Shown here one piece after another: positions 6,518 to 13,197 of a stretch of DNA of 17,688 nt. How positions within the stretch are numbered: position 1 is the first letter of the stretch; each line of letters begins with the position of its first letter. The translations under genes were made by a program, and so were the position numbers. The DNA comes from CAIPFQ01 sp964641775 (lineage in GTDB: Bacteria; Chlamydiota; Chlamydiia; Chlamydiales; SM23-39), in contig CAZXLK010000018.1 in NCBI GenBank assembly GCA_964641775.1, positions 1 through 17,688 of the forward strand, written 5' to 3'. Below the pieces are notes generated by a model, which worked only from the letters and a program-made list of their open reading frames with translations, was not told where the DNA came from and did not search any database.

Positions 6518-7366
6518 TTAAGGTCTTGGATGGAATTTATTAAAAGAATTTTTTAGATGTTTATTGGAAATGTGGGTATAGCGATCCGTTGTTGCGATGT
6601 CGGCATGACCCAGCATGTCTTGAATCAGCCTCAGATCGGCCCCATTTTCAAGCAGATGAGTTGCAAAGGAGTGGCGCAAGGTATGAGGCGATATTTCCTT
6701 AAATATGTTGGCCTTTCGGGCGTAGATCTTGATTCGACTCCAAACTGTAACTCGATCAATTGGCTTTCCATTTTTTGTCGTAAAAAGGGGGGCATTTTTC
6801 CGCTCTTCAGCAGGGCGTTGCATTAAAAAGGCATCCACTGCCCGAATCGCTGCTTTGCTCACGGGAACGACCCTTTCCTTATTCCCCTTTCCCTTGACCT
6901 TGACAAAGGTATCATCCAGATCTGAAATTTTTAGATTGCAAAGCTCCGAGACCCGAATTCCCGTTGCATACAGAAGCTCTAAAACCGCCTTATCCCTGAC
7001 GCCTATGAAATCATCTCCTTTTGGCTGAGCTAAAAGGCTCTCGACTTCTTCCATTGTCAAAACCTCGGGGATGAGCTGCCAGACTTTCGGTGTGTCAAAA
7101 TAGCATCCAAAATCAATGTCTATATGCCCCTCTTTTTTCAAAAAGCGCAAAAAAACTTTTACAGCGATGAGCGCTCTACAAATTGACGAGCTTGCAAAGC
7201 CCTTATCTTTAAGGAGCATTAGAAAATGAGGAATGGATTCGGAATCGAGCTTTCCTATCGTTTTGATAAAATAGCGGATATCCCTTCCATAAGCTTCGAT
7301 GGTATTTTTTGAAAATCCTTTTTCACACCTCAGATGATCGAGAAATTCAACTATTTTTTCTTCCAC
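6518..7366 (-). CDS. xerD: site-specific tyrosine recombinase XerD
   Basis: A 282-residue tyrosine recombinase that with its partner XerC resolves chromosome dimers at dif. From the GTG at 7366 the protein has an N-terminal SAM-like core-binding domain (VEEKIVEFLDHLRCEKGFS) and a catalytic domain with the full set: Arg138 (YATGIRVSEL), Lys160 (GKGNKER), His228 and Arg231 (HTLRHSF), His254 (LGHADI) and nucleophile Tyr263 (DRYTHI). The core and the HPRP ending resemble XerD more than XerC. The open frame runs 42 codons further up to 7492 through palindrome C and into the neighbour gene; these codons have no counterpart in the family. GTG 7366 lies six bases from palindrome C, so its ribosome site falls in the repeat and looks weak. 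No sign of a phage or island. Confidence 0.88.
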   Translation of the reverse strand: MEEKIVEFLDHLRCEKGFSKNTIEAYGRDIRYFIKTIGKLDSESIPHFLMLLKDKGFASSSICRALIAVKVFLRFLKKEGHIDIDFGCYFDTPKVWQLIPEVLTMEEVESLLAQPKGDDFIGVRDKAVLELLYATGIRVSELCNLKISDLDDTFVKVKGKGNKERVVPVSKAAIRAVDAFLMQRPAEERKNAPLFTTKNGKPIDRVTVWSRIKIYARKANIFKEISPHTLRHSFATHLLENGADLRLIQDMLGHADIATTDRYTHISNKHLKNSFNKFHPRP

Positions 7367-7371
7367 ACAAC

Positions 7372-7451
7372 CCGTGAACGTGAACGCTTGCGCTTGCGTT
7401 ACCGTAATGGAATACGGCGGAAAACGCAAGCGCAAGCGTTCACGTTCACGG
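7372..7451. repeat. hexamer palindrome, copy C (80 bp)
   Basis: Arms 7372-7400 and 7423-7451 are perfect reverse complements over 29 bases, composed of CCGTGA, ACGTGA, ACGCTT, GCGCTT, GCGTT modules; a shorter imperfect inner stem (CCGTA with TACGG) closes a small loop. Relative to palindrome B each arm carries one extra hexamer (GAACGC). It sits exactly between the stop of an unknown minus-strand gene (7458) and the GTG of xerD (7366), replacing the usual ribosome-binding region of xerD. It might reduce read-through or form the xerD leader RNA. Confidence 0.9.
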
Positions 7452-7457
7452 TAGATG

Positions 7458-8375
7458 CTAGTTTCTAGCCAAAAACTTCTGCAACCTTTCAATATCTAAC
7501 TTTTCTTCTGCAAAAAGTGGAATGAGAGAAAGCCAGAAAATAGTAGCATGTTCTTGCCAGTATTTCTCTTTCGCTTTTTTCTCATCTTTGAGGGCATCCA
7601 AGACTTTTTGATACCCGCACTTAGGTTTTGAGTGTTCGTTAAAAAATTTCCAGCCTCTTTGAAACCAATGGGATAAATGTTTTCGCATCTTCTTTGCATA
7701 TTTGTCTTCGGTCTCAGGATCTAATGTCAAAGTCCGAAGCCCGTGCAGAAGATTTTGGAATTTTTCTTCGTTGATTCTTCGATCATAATTTCGGTTGGCA
7801 AAAGAACTAAATGGAATGGAACTTTTGGCATCTAAATGCTCTATCACCCTTTTTTTCCTCAACAGGAAGGGAAGATCATCAAAACAAGGCTCAGTAGAAC
7901 CAAGTGTTGGTTCGGGAGTTTCTACTGTCTCTCTTTTTATCTGCTCTTTAGAAGATGCATTTGGATTTTGGGTATTCCAAAGCCCAAAGCGAACTGCATC
8001 GTGAAGAGTCATCTTGTCTTGGTGGTAGTGTGCAGCATCTTCAGGGGATAACTGAAGATCGTCTTTTTTTTGGCCGTAGGAATAACTAGTATTGTAACCG
8101 GAAGAATTTTTATTCTTGTAGTGGGTCTTTTCAAGAGTTCCCCAAAGCTTGACTTCGCCGGGATTGGCATTCAGAGTTTTGAGAACGATCCCATAACTCG
8201 TTAGAATTTCGCGGGCAAGATCATCTGTCATCCCAGTAAACTTGTTTGCAAACCATCCCCTTTTGATAGTGATGTCATGATAAAGATGTGTTTTTGGGTT
8301 AAATAACGCGTCTTTTAAAACTAAAACACGATCCTGATCTTTTAATTCAAATGATACTATTCCTGTTGAAATCAT
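7458..8375 (-). CDS. unknown protein, 305 residues
   Basis: A largely hydrophilic protein without signal peptide or membrane helix and with no family I recognise. The N-terminal third looks globular (MISTGIVSFELKDQDR...TIKRGWFANKFTG), the middle is low-complexity and polar (NKNSSGYNTSYSYGQKKD, then a Ser/Thr/Glu/Pro stretch), and the last 120 residues are Lys-rich and helical with Trp/Phe clusters. The frame is open to an ATG at 8411, but a perfect TATAAT lies six bases before ATG 8375, so transcription would start too late for the longer form; I prefer 8375 without certainty. It is divergent from adk and followed directly by palindrome C and xerD. The layout (small N-domain, disordered linker, helical tail) would suit a secreted effector, but nothing proves it. 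Confidence 0.7.
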   Translation of the reverse strand: MISTGIVSFELKDQDRVLVLKDALFNPKTHLYHDITIKRGWFANKFTGMTDDLAREILTSYGIVLKTLNANPGEVKLWGTLEKTHYKNKNSSGYNTSYSYGQKKDDLQLSPEDAAHYHQDKMTLHDAVRFGLWNTQNPNASSKEQIKRETVETPEPTLGSTEPCFDDLPFLLRKKRVIEHLDAKSSIPFSSFANRNYDRRINEEKFQNLLHGLRTLTLDPETEDKYAKKMRKHLSHWFQRGWKFFNEHSKPKCGYQKVLDALKDEKKAKEKYWQEHATIFWLSLIPLFAEEKLDIERLQKFLARN

Positions 8376-8381
8376 AGTAAT

Positions 8382-8387
8382 ATTATA
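8382..8387 (-). promoter_or_regulatory. -10 box six bases before ATG 8375
   Basis: TATAAT on the minus strand; the six bases ATTACT separate it from the ATG at 8375. No ribosome site is visible, so a leaderless message is likely if this promoter is real. The -35 (TGGACT at 8405-8410) is weak. Confidence 0.4.
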
Positions 8388-8423
8388 ACTAAATAACTTT
8401 AAAAAGTCCATTAAAATAATTTC

Positions 8424-8452
8424 TTGAAATATTCTCCAAATTTCTTTTTACT
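8424..8452 (+). promoter_or_regulatory. possible adk promoter
   Basis: TTGAAA at 8424-8429, 17-base spacer, TTTACT at 8447-8452, seven bases before the ATG at 8460. No clear Shine-Dalgarno sequence. Visual match only. Confidence 0.35.
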
Positions 8453-8459
8453 TTGAGAA

Positions 8460-9083
8460 ATGAATCCAGAAGAGGTTATCCCCCATTATGATGAGCCGTT
8501 TCGCTCGGTACTAATCTTTGGGCCTCCCGGGGCCGGCAAAGGGACCCTGGGCAAATTCTTAAGCAGCGCTGGGAACCATTTTCACTTATCCTCAGGAGAT
8601 ATTTTCCGAGGCTTATCCCCGGATTCGCCTGCAGGCAAGATCTATCACAATTATGCGGGAAAAGGACTTCTTCTTCCCGATGAAATCACCGTCAAAATCT
8701 GGCACCATTTTGTCAATGGACTCATTGCCACAAACCGCTATTTTCCCGAAGAGCAGCTTCTTCTTCTCGATGGTCTTCCCAGAACGCTTCGCCAAGCAGA
8801 TCTTTTAGAGCGCTATATTCATATTGAGAGGATCATTGTTTTAGAAATTGAGGATGTGGAAAAGCTGATCCAAAGAATTCAAAGAAGGGCGCTCTTTGAA
8901 AAAAGAACCGATGACATGGATCCGCAGGTATTAAAAACCAGAATGGAAGTCTATCAAAAAGACACGTTGAAACTCTTAAAGCATTATCCGGCAAAACTGC
9001 AATCCCGTTTCAATGCAGATCAAAAACCCCTCGAGGTGCTCCGGGATTGCCTTGTTGGCCTATCTGAAGTCCTTGCCCAATAG
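8460..9083 (+). CDS. adk: adenylate kinase, short-LID form
   Basis: A 207-residue nucleoside monophosphate kinase, most likely adenylate kinase (ATP + AMP to 2 ADP, cytoplasm). P-loop GPPGAGKGT at 21-29, AMP-site SSGDIFR at 44-50, DGLPR at 104-108 (the DGFPR-type motif), and a compact LID region RRALFEKRTDD with conserved Arg and Asp before TRMEVY (160-165). It lacks the longer Cys-bearing zinc LID of many adenylate kinases. A 14-residue N-terminal extension precedes the first strand; ATG 8460 is the first good start and has a promoter-like box seven bases ahead. The stop codon abuts the stop of the convergent gene with no spacer. A related UMP/CMP kinase or a second adk paralogue cannot be excluded. 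Confidence 0.87.
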   Translation: MNPEEVIPHYDEPFRSVLIFGPPGAGKGTLGKFLSSAGNHFHLSSGDIFRGLSPDSPAGKIYHNYAGKGLLLPDEITVKIWHHFVNGLIATNRYFPEEQLLLLDGLPRTLRQADLLERYIHIERIIVLEIEDVEKLIQRIQRRALFEKRTDDMDPQVLKTRMEVYQKDTLKLLKHYPAKLQSRFNADQKPLEVLRDCLVGLSEVLAQ

Positions 9084-10760
9084 TTATACTGCTGCAGGAG
9101 CAGGTACATCGACACCACCTGCAGGAACAATCGGCTTATCAGCAAATCGAATAGCTGACGGAGGATACAGTATGGCGTCAGCCTTTCTTTCTCCATCTTT
9201 CAGTCGATTGTCAATCTTTTGGATCAATTTATCCAATTCCTCATCTTTTTTTTTGAATTTTTTGAGAACCTTTGCATATTCCTCAAATTTCACTTCAGGA
9301 TCATAAGCTGCAGCTTTTCGCTCATATGCTGCAAATTTGAAGCCTTCAGGACGAGCTGGTCTATTGTCAATGCGCTTTTCTCTTTCTGCGATTTGTTCAC
9401 GAAGCTCTCGAATCTGAGCATCATGTTCGCTATATTTTTGAAGAATTTCTTCTTTTCTTGCTAATAGTACATATCCGTCTTGCATAAACGGCAAAATTGC
9501 CTTACTTTTTTCTTCCAATAATGAAATCAAGGTAGGATAAGGACCTTTCTCCTCTGGGTTATCCTTAGGCGCTTTTAACAAATCTAATTGCACTTGTACC
9601 AAGTTGCTAACCTCTATTGCATATTGAAAAACATCTTCGTTTGCAGCTTCTTGCTCTATAGGATCAACCGGATTGTTTGAAAAGAAAGTAGTATAGAGGA
9701 AATAAAATGGGTACCCAATAATCTTAAATGGAAGCGCTACAATCGCACGAATTACTTTTGCAATCATGGAAAGAAGAGAGGATGAACCCGAAACCGGGTA
9801 GCTAACTTCTTTATCATTACCCAATCGATCATAGAGTGATTCAATCAATTCGGGGAATTGGTTGGTGTCAATCAATTTTGCATTTCGAAGCTGTTGAAGC
9901 AAGGTAAGAATTTCTTTCCCATTCTCTTTCTTCTCTTCTTCAGAGACTGCAGCATAAACGATTGCATTTTTTAAATTTGGGTCATTTTTAGATAGAATTT
10001 CAACTTTAACACCATTTTCTAATGCAGTTTGGAAATCTTTCCCATCTCTTTGTTCTTCAAGGAGTGCCTGCAGAAGATAATGAGTTGCAAGATTCTGCTT
10101 ATATGCACACGCCATGATGCTCGACCATACATAATCCTTTCGGTTTGGGGAGAAAGTAGAATCCCCAAGCTTGGGGGTAAATTTTCTAAATGGGCGGGTC
10201 ATATACTCATTTTCGATTGCAGTTTTCAGCTTTTTAGCACTGAGACATGTTTCATCTACAGTCACAGGAATATCTGTTAATTTTCTTGCTTCAAGGTCTA
10301 CAAATATCTCAAAATCCTCATTAGCAAGTGAGGTATTGCGACCAGATTGAAGAGAAGATTCGATCCGGCTCAGCAATTCATCAAAATTATGAGCAGCTTT
10401 TTCATCATTAAAATGAGCGATAGTTTTCCCATTTTTTATTTCATAATCGGCAACCTTTTTCATTTTTTGAAAAGAGTTGATATGACTACCATGGTGAAGC
10501 CCAAGCTTTGCCTGCACATCATCTAAATGCATTGACTGATTCGTCATTTTTCGAACAAAATAGCCTGCTGAAAGAGCTCCTGCAAGGGTAATTGCTGCGG
10601 GGACTATTGCTTGGTTTAGGATTGGGTATGCGACGCTGGCAATGACTGTGGGCGCACCAAAATAGAGTGCTCCGGCGGCGGTTACAGCTGCTCCTGCTAG
10701 TGCTCCTATAGCTGTATAGGCATTGGAACTTTGGTCTGCTTTTACTTGGATAATAGACAT
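9084..10760 (-). CDS. large membrane/coiled-coil protein, Inc-like N-terminus, unknown function
   Basis: A 558-residue protein. Two adjacent hydrophobic segments rich in Ala/Gly (about residues 17-35 and 38-68, with short turns) form a bilobed N-terminus after a short polar start. A third hydrophobic region lies near 329-360 (IAKVIRAIVALPFKIIGYPF). The C-terminal third is strongly charged and heptad-like (about 432-465 and 490-525), likely coiled coil, and the tail is Pro/Ala/Val-rich. No catalytic motif or known family is visible. Bilobed hydrophobic start plus coiled coil is a common plan for chlamydial Inc or host-facing secreted proteins, but this is inference. It has a good own promoter, a GGAG ribosome site at 10-11 bases, and abuts adk at the stop codons. 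Confidence 0.78.
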   Translation of the reverse strand: MSIIQVKADQSSNAYTAIGALAGAAVTAAGALYFGAPTVIASVAYPILNQAIVPAAITLAGALSAGYFVRKMTNQSMHLDDVQAKLGLHHGSHINSFQKMKKVADYEIKNGKTIAHFNDEKAAHNFDELLSRIESSLQSGRNTSLANEDFEIFVDLEARKLTDIPVTVDETCLSAKKLKTAIENEYMTRPFRKFTPKLGDSTFSPNRKDYVWSSIMACAYKQNLATHYLLQALLEEQRDGKDFQTALENGVKVEILSKNDPNLKNAIVYAAVSEEEKKENGKEILTLLQQLRNAKLIDTNQFPELIESLYDRLGNDKEVSYPVSGSSSLLSMIAKVIRAIVALPFKIIGYPFYFLYTTFFSNNPVDPIEQEAANEDVFQYAIEVSNLVQVQLDLLKAPKDNPEEKGPYPTLISLLEEKSKAILPFMQDGYVLLARKEEILQKYSEHDAQIRELREQIAEREKRIDNRPARPEGFKFAAYERKAAAYDPEVKFEEYAKVLKKFKKKDEELDKLIQKIDNRLKDGERKADAILYPPSAIRFADKPIVPAGGVDVPAPAAV

Positions 10761-10790
10761 AAATTATAATCTCCGATTATTTATTAAAAT

Positions 10791-10819
10791 ATTATACTAC
10801 TTCCAATGTATAAAATCAA
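10791..10819 (-). promoter_or_regulatory. strong sigma-70-like promoter of the coiled-coil protein gene
   Basis: On the minus strand: TTGATT at 10814-10819, 17-base spacer, TATAAT at 10791-10796. The expected leader is about 24 bases and contains GGAG before the ATG at 10760. This is the best conventional promoter in the window and contrasts with the start-proximal -10 boxes of several neighbours. Confidence 0.6.
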
Positions 10820-10881
10820 TAATAATTAAATATTTATTACTATAAATAGCGCTCTTGAGCTTTTGTATGAACAGAGCTTGC

Positions 10882-10911
10882 TTGAACTATATGGGATAAG
10901 TGACTTATACT
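10882..10911 (+). promoter_or_regulatory. promoter of the ferredoxin operon, start-proximal
   Basis: TTGAAC at 10882-10887, 18-base spacer, TATACT at 10906-10911. Only six bases separate the -10 box from the ATG at 10918 and no ribosome site is present, so a leaderless message is predicted. Confidence 0.5.
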
Positions 10912-10917
10912 TACCCT

Positions 10918-11181
10918 ATGGCAAAAATTATTTTTGAAGATAGCCAAGATGAGTCTGATCTTCCGGATGGCGCTCCAATCCTAGAGGCTTGTGAGCAGGC
11001 CGGAATCCCGTTTGCCTGTACGGAAGGGGTATGCGGTACCTGCGTGATTGAAGTGACCGAAGGGATGGAAAATCTTTCCGAATTCAACCAAGCCGAAGCC
11101 GATTTCTTGGGAGATATGGAATGTGAAAGGCTTGCTTGCCAATGCAAGCTCAAATGCGGCTTTGTAAAGATTAAATTTTAA
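10918..11181 (+). CDS. 2Fe-2S plant-type ferredoxin
   Basis: An 87-residue electron carrier. The cluster ligands follow the plant-type pattern Cys34-x4-Cys39-x2-Cys42 (CTEGVCGTC) with the fourth at Cys74 (ERLACQC); extra Cys76 and Cys80 lie nearby. The N-terminal strands and the helix LEACEQAGIPFAC match the beta-grasp ferredoxin fold. A GTG at 10900 is in frame, but ATG 10918 is preferred because the -10 box at 10906-10911 overlaps the longer version. Twelve bases after its stop, with a good AAGGA site, comes the DUF1858-IscA gene. The pair probably forms an operon in which the ferredoxin supplies electrons for, or receives clusters from, Fe-S assembly. Confidence 0.93.
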   Translation: MAKIIFEDSQDESDLPDGAPILEACEQAGIPFACTEGVCGTCVIEVTEGMENLSEFNQAEADFLGDMECERLACQCKLKCGFVKIKF

Positions 11182-11193
11182 AGGAATTTTGAC

Positions 11194-11745
11194 ATGATTA
11201 CTCGCGACATGACCATTGAAGAAATTTTTAAACGTTTTCCGGGCAAAGGGCAAAAACTGGCCCAAGCCATCACCAATGCGGGTCTTCATTGCGTTGGCTG
11301 CTCCGCTGCTACCTATGAAACGGTTGAAGCAGGGATGTATGGCCATGGGATGAAAGATGAGGAAATTGATGGGCTTATAGGTCAGCTCAATGCCATCCTC
11401 AAGGAAGAAGAGGACCTTTCCACCATTATCATTACTGAAAGAGCTGCAAAGAAATATCTTGAAATTTTGCAAGAAGATGGGAAAGCAGGCTGGGGCCTAC
11501 GATTTGGCGAAAAGGCAGCCGGTTGCAGCGGATTCGAATTTTTCCTTGATTTTTCTGAAAAGCCTAAGGATGAGGACATAGTCATGGAATCCAATGGAAT
11601 TCAAATCCATATGCACCAAAAATCGGCAACTCGGCTCATGGGATCTGTCATTGACTATGTAGATGGACTTCATGGAGCAGGGTTTAAAATTTCCAACCCC
11701 CATATCAAATCAAGCTGCGGGTGTGGAAATTCTCACGGTTATTGA
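11194..11745 (+). CDS. DUF1858 - A-type Fe-S carrier (IscA/SufA/ErpA-like) fusion
   Basis: A 183-residue two-domain protein. Residues 1-70 match the DUF1858 domain (MITRDMTIEEIFKRFPG, then HCVGC with Cys33 and Cys36), a small helical redox- or metal-associated domain often found with hybrid-cluster-like proteins. Residues about 76-183 form an A-type iron-sulfur carrier with the three classical ligands Cys111 (GCSGFEF), Cys175 and Cys177 (CGCG); the 64-residue spacing is that of IscA. A-type proteins pass clusters to apo-proteins. The fusion adds a CxxC pair and may make the carrier redox-responsive (inference). It is co-transcribed with the ferredoxin. The stop lies just before the assembly gap, but the sequence ...CGCGNSHGY looks complete. 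Confidence 0.9.
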   Translation: MITRDMTIEEIFKRFPGKGQKLAQAITNAGLHCVGCSAATYETVEAGMYGHGMKDEEIDGLIGQLNAILKEEEDLSTIIITERAAKKYLEILQEDGKAGWGLRFGEKAAGCSGFEFFLDFSEKPKDEDIVMESNGIQIHMHQKSATRLMGSVIDYVDGLHGAGFKISNPHIKSSCGCGNSHGY

Positions 11746-11747
11746 AG

Positions 11748-11847
11748 NNNNNNNNNNNNNNNNNNNNNNNNNNNNNNNNNNNNNNNNNNNNNNNNNNNNN
11801 NNNNNNNNNNNNNNNNNNNNNNNNNNNNNNNNNNNNNNNNNNNNNNN
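11748..11847. other. assembly gap, 100 N
   Basis: Exactly 100 undetermined bases, a typical placeholder length. The 11 bases before the gap (GGTTATTGAAG, 11737-11747) are repeated right after it (11848-11858). Both flanking genes end within this 11-mer, so the gap may have no real content. Confidence 0.95.
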
Positions 11848-11849
11848 GG

Positions 11850-13091
11850 TTATTGAAGATTTTGCAAGCACCTTGGAACGAAGGGTCTTTCTTGGATCGG
11901 TTGATTTAAGAAAATCTTAGCCCTCTTCGCGACAATTTTTTCTTCTATAGAAGAATAATGATCCATTGAAAGCCAGGCTTTGCAAATCACCGCTCTTAAC
12001 ATTTGTTCCATTTGGGAAAGGCCGGCCCGAAGCCATGGCTGGATCTGATGCAACCCATCTCGAATCGATTGGATTTCCCCTTTGATACAAGGAACTTCTT
12101 CCATATTGCAAGAAGTTAAAATGCTCTCTTTTAGATCCTCTGCCAAATCATTCAGTGCTTTTTCTTTGTTTTGCATCAAATCTTTAGCAAATTTAGGAAA
12201 AGAAAAGGTATCTACGTCTTCGATTTGATTATCAATCAAATGAAATTTAAGAAAATTGTCTTCATCGACCATCACATTTCCAAGATTCGCTCCATAGTTC
12301 AAAACTTTGCCTTTATCTTTTACATAGTGAAAAAGGCGGTCATAATTGCCTAAAAATAAATCTAACATAGCAAGCCCGCCAAGCTGGATCATAAAATTGG
12401 CCTTTTGTTCAGTGCTTAAAGAGCTATATTGCGTAGCTAAAAAATCGCTCAATGTCGGTCCCCTAACTTTTGAGGAAAGCAAAACCTGGTCTCCTTGACA
12501 CCCCTTTTTTTTGGCAAAATCAAGAATTTTATCAAGGCTGTTATTGATATTTTCAGAATTGATTAAAAATTTGTGCTGCCCATTTAAATCCTGAAATTCT
12601 CCCGAAAGTTCATCGTACATAGCAGCCGTAGGCACTGAAAAATGTTCGTGCCCAATCATGGTGACGATCTTTTGGTAGACTCTTTGGGCTCTAAGCTCTT
12701 CCCAGTTTGTCCATTTTAAAACACAAGAAATAGGCTGCCCATATTCCGACGCATCAACAAGAAAGGTGGGACCATGAACACCTCTGGATGCTGATACAAT
12801 ACTAATTAATTTGTCCCTAGCTTTTTGAATATGCTCCAAAATTTCGGGACTCGGATTATGCCTGGAAAGGCGCTCTGCAGATAAGGCTCTTTGTTGATCA
12901 CTGCCAATCGATGCATCCTGAGTCCTAGAACGGGTAACACTCCCTGAATGTTTTGATCTGACTTGCATCAGCAGCTGTTGGGTTACTAGGTAAGAAATTT
13001 TTGTGACTAAGTTTCCAAAGTCAGAAAACTCCTCATATAATCCACTACTTTTAAGTTGGGTGTCCCGATAATTAGCTGTAATTCTATTCAT
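11850..13091 (-). CDS. atypical kinase-like protein (actin-fragmin-kinase / FAM20-like signatures), candidate effector
   Basis: A 413-residue soluble protein. Features consistent with an atypical kinase fold: a beta-strand lysine in CVLKWTNWEELRAQR (Lys126 with Glu131/132), a hinge-like region VLLSSKVRGPTLSDFL (203-218), the sequence LDLFLGNYDRLF with a catalytic-type Asp251, a following GANLGNVMVDE (Asn269/272), and HLIDNQI with Asp287 in the place of a metal-binding Asp. The order GNxDR ... NxGNxxxD ... IDN is shared by the actin-fragmin kinase family (PF09192), FAM20 kinases and related PI-kinase-like folds. Residues 1-80 are polar and Ser/Arg-rich, as in a secretion or regulatory segment. 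No signal peptide. I read the kinase assignment as likely but untested; the target is unknown. A perfect TATAAT sits eight bases before the ATG. Confidence 0.7.
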   Translation of the reverse strand: MNRITANYRDTQLKSSGLYEEFSDFGNLVTKISYLVTQQLLMQVRSKHSGSVTRSRTQDASIGSDQQRALSAERLSRHNPSPEILEHIQKARDKLISIVSASRGVHGPTFLVDASEYGQPISCVLKWTNWEELRAQRVYQKIVTMIGHEHFSVPTAAMYDELSGEFQDLNGQHKFLINSENINNSLDKILDFAKKKGCQGDQVLLSSKVRGPTLSDFLATQYSSLSTEQKANFMIQLGGLAMLDLFLGNYDRLFHYVKDKGKVLNYGANLGNVMVDEDNFLKFHLIDNQIEDVDTFSFPKFAKDLMQNKEKALNDLAEDLKESILTSCNMEEVPCIKGEIQSIRDGLHQIQPWLRAGLSQMEQMLRAVICKAWLSMDHYSSIEEKIVAKRAKIFLNQPIQERPFVPRCLQNLQ

Positions 13092-13099
13092 ACGGATAT

Positions 13100-13129
13100 A
13101 TTATAACGCATATAAAGGTTTAAATACAA
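13100..13129 (-). promoter_or_regulatory. promoter of the kinase-like gene, start-proximal
   Basis: On the minus strand: TTGTAT at 13124-13129, 18-base spacer, TATAAT at 13100-13105, then eight bases to the ATG at 13091. No Shine-Dalgarno sequence, so a leaderless or nearly leaderless message is expected. Confidence 0.5.
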
Positions 13130-13161
13130 CACATTTAAACTAAATATTTCAGTTGTTCGCC

Positions 13162-13190
13162 TTGCCTTAATCTTTAAGATCGGGTATCTT
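13162..13190 (+). promoter_or_regulatory. possible promoter of the small-protein / DedA-like operon
   Basis: TTGCCT at 13162-13167, 17-base spacer, TATCTT at 13185-13190. It lies seven bases before ATG 13198 and 37 before ATG 13228. If the real start is 13228 the leader would be about 31 bases with a GGAG site; if 13198, the message is leaderless. Confidence 0.4.
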
Positions 13191-13197
13191 ACAGGGC

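Noticed and set aside
6518..7366. Tyrosine recombinase as an island or phage integrase
   Set aside because: Length, motif set and C-terminus fit housekeeping XerD; no tRNA, att repeats or cargo genes are visible.
7367..7492. XerD beginning at the ATG at 7492
   Set aside because: The extension is palindrome C plus the coding end of the neighbour gene; the XerD-like fold starts at the GTG at 7366.
10981..11472. 163-codon minus-strand frame opposite the ferredoxin and DUF1858-IscA genes
   Set aside because: The plus-strand genes have clear cysteine motifs; the antisense frame has no start signals or recognisable domain.
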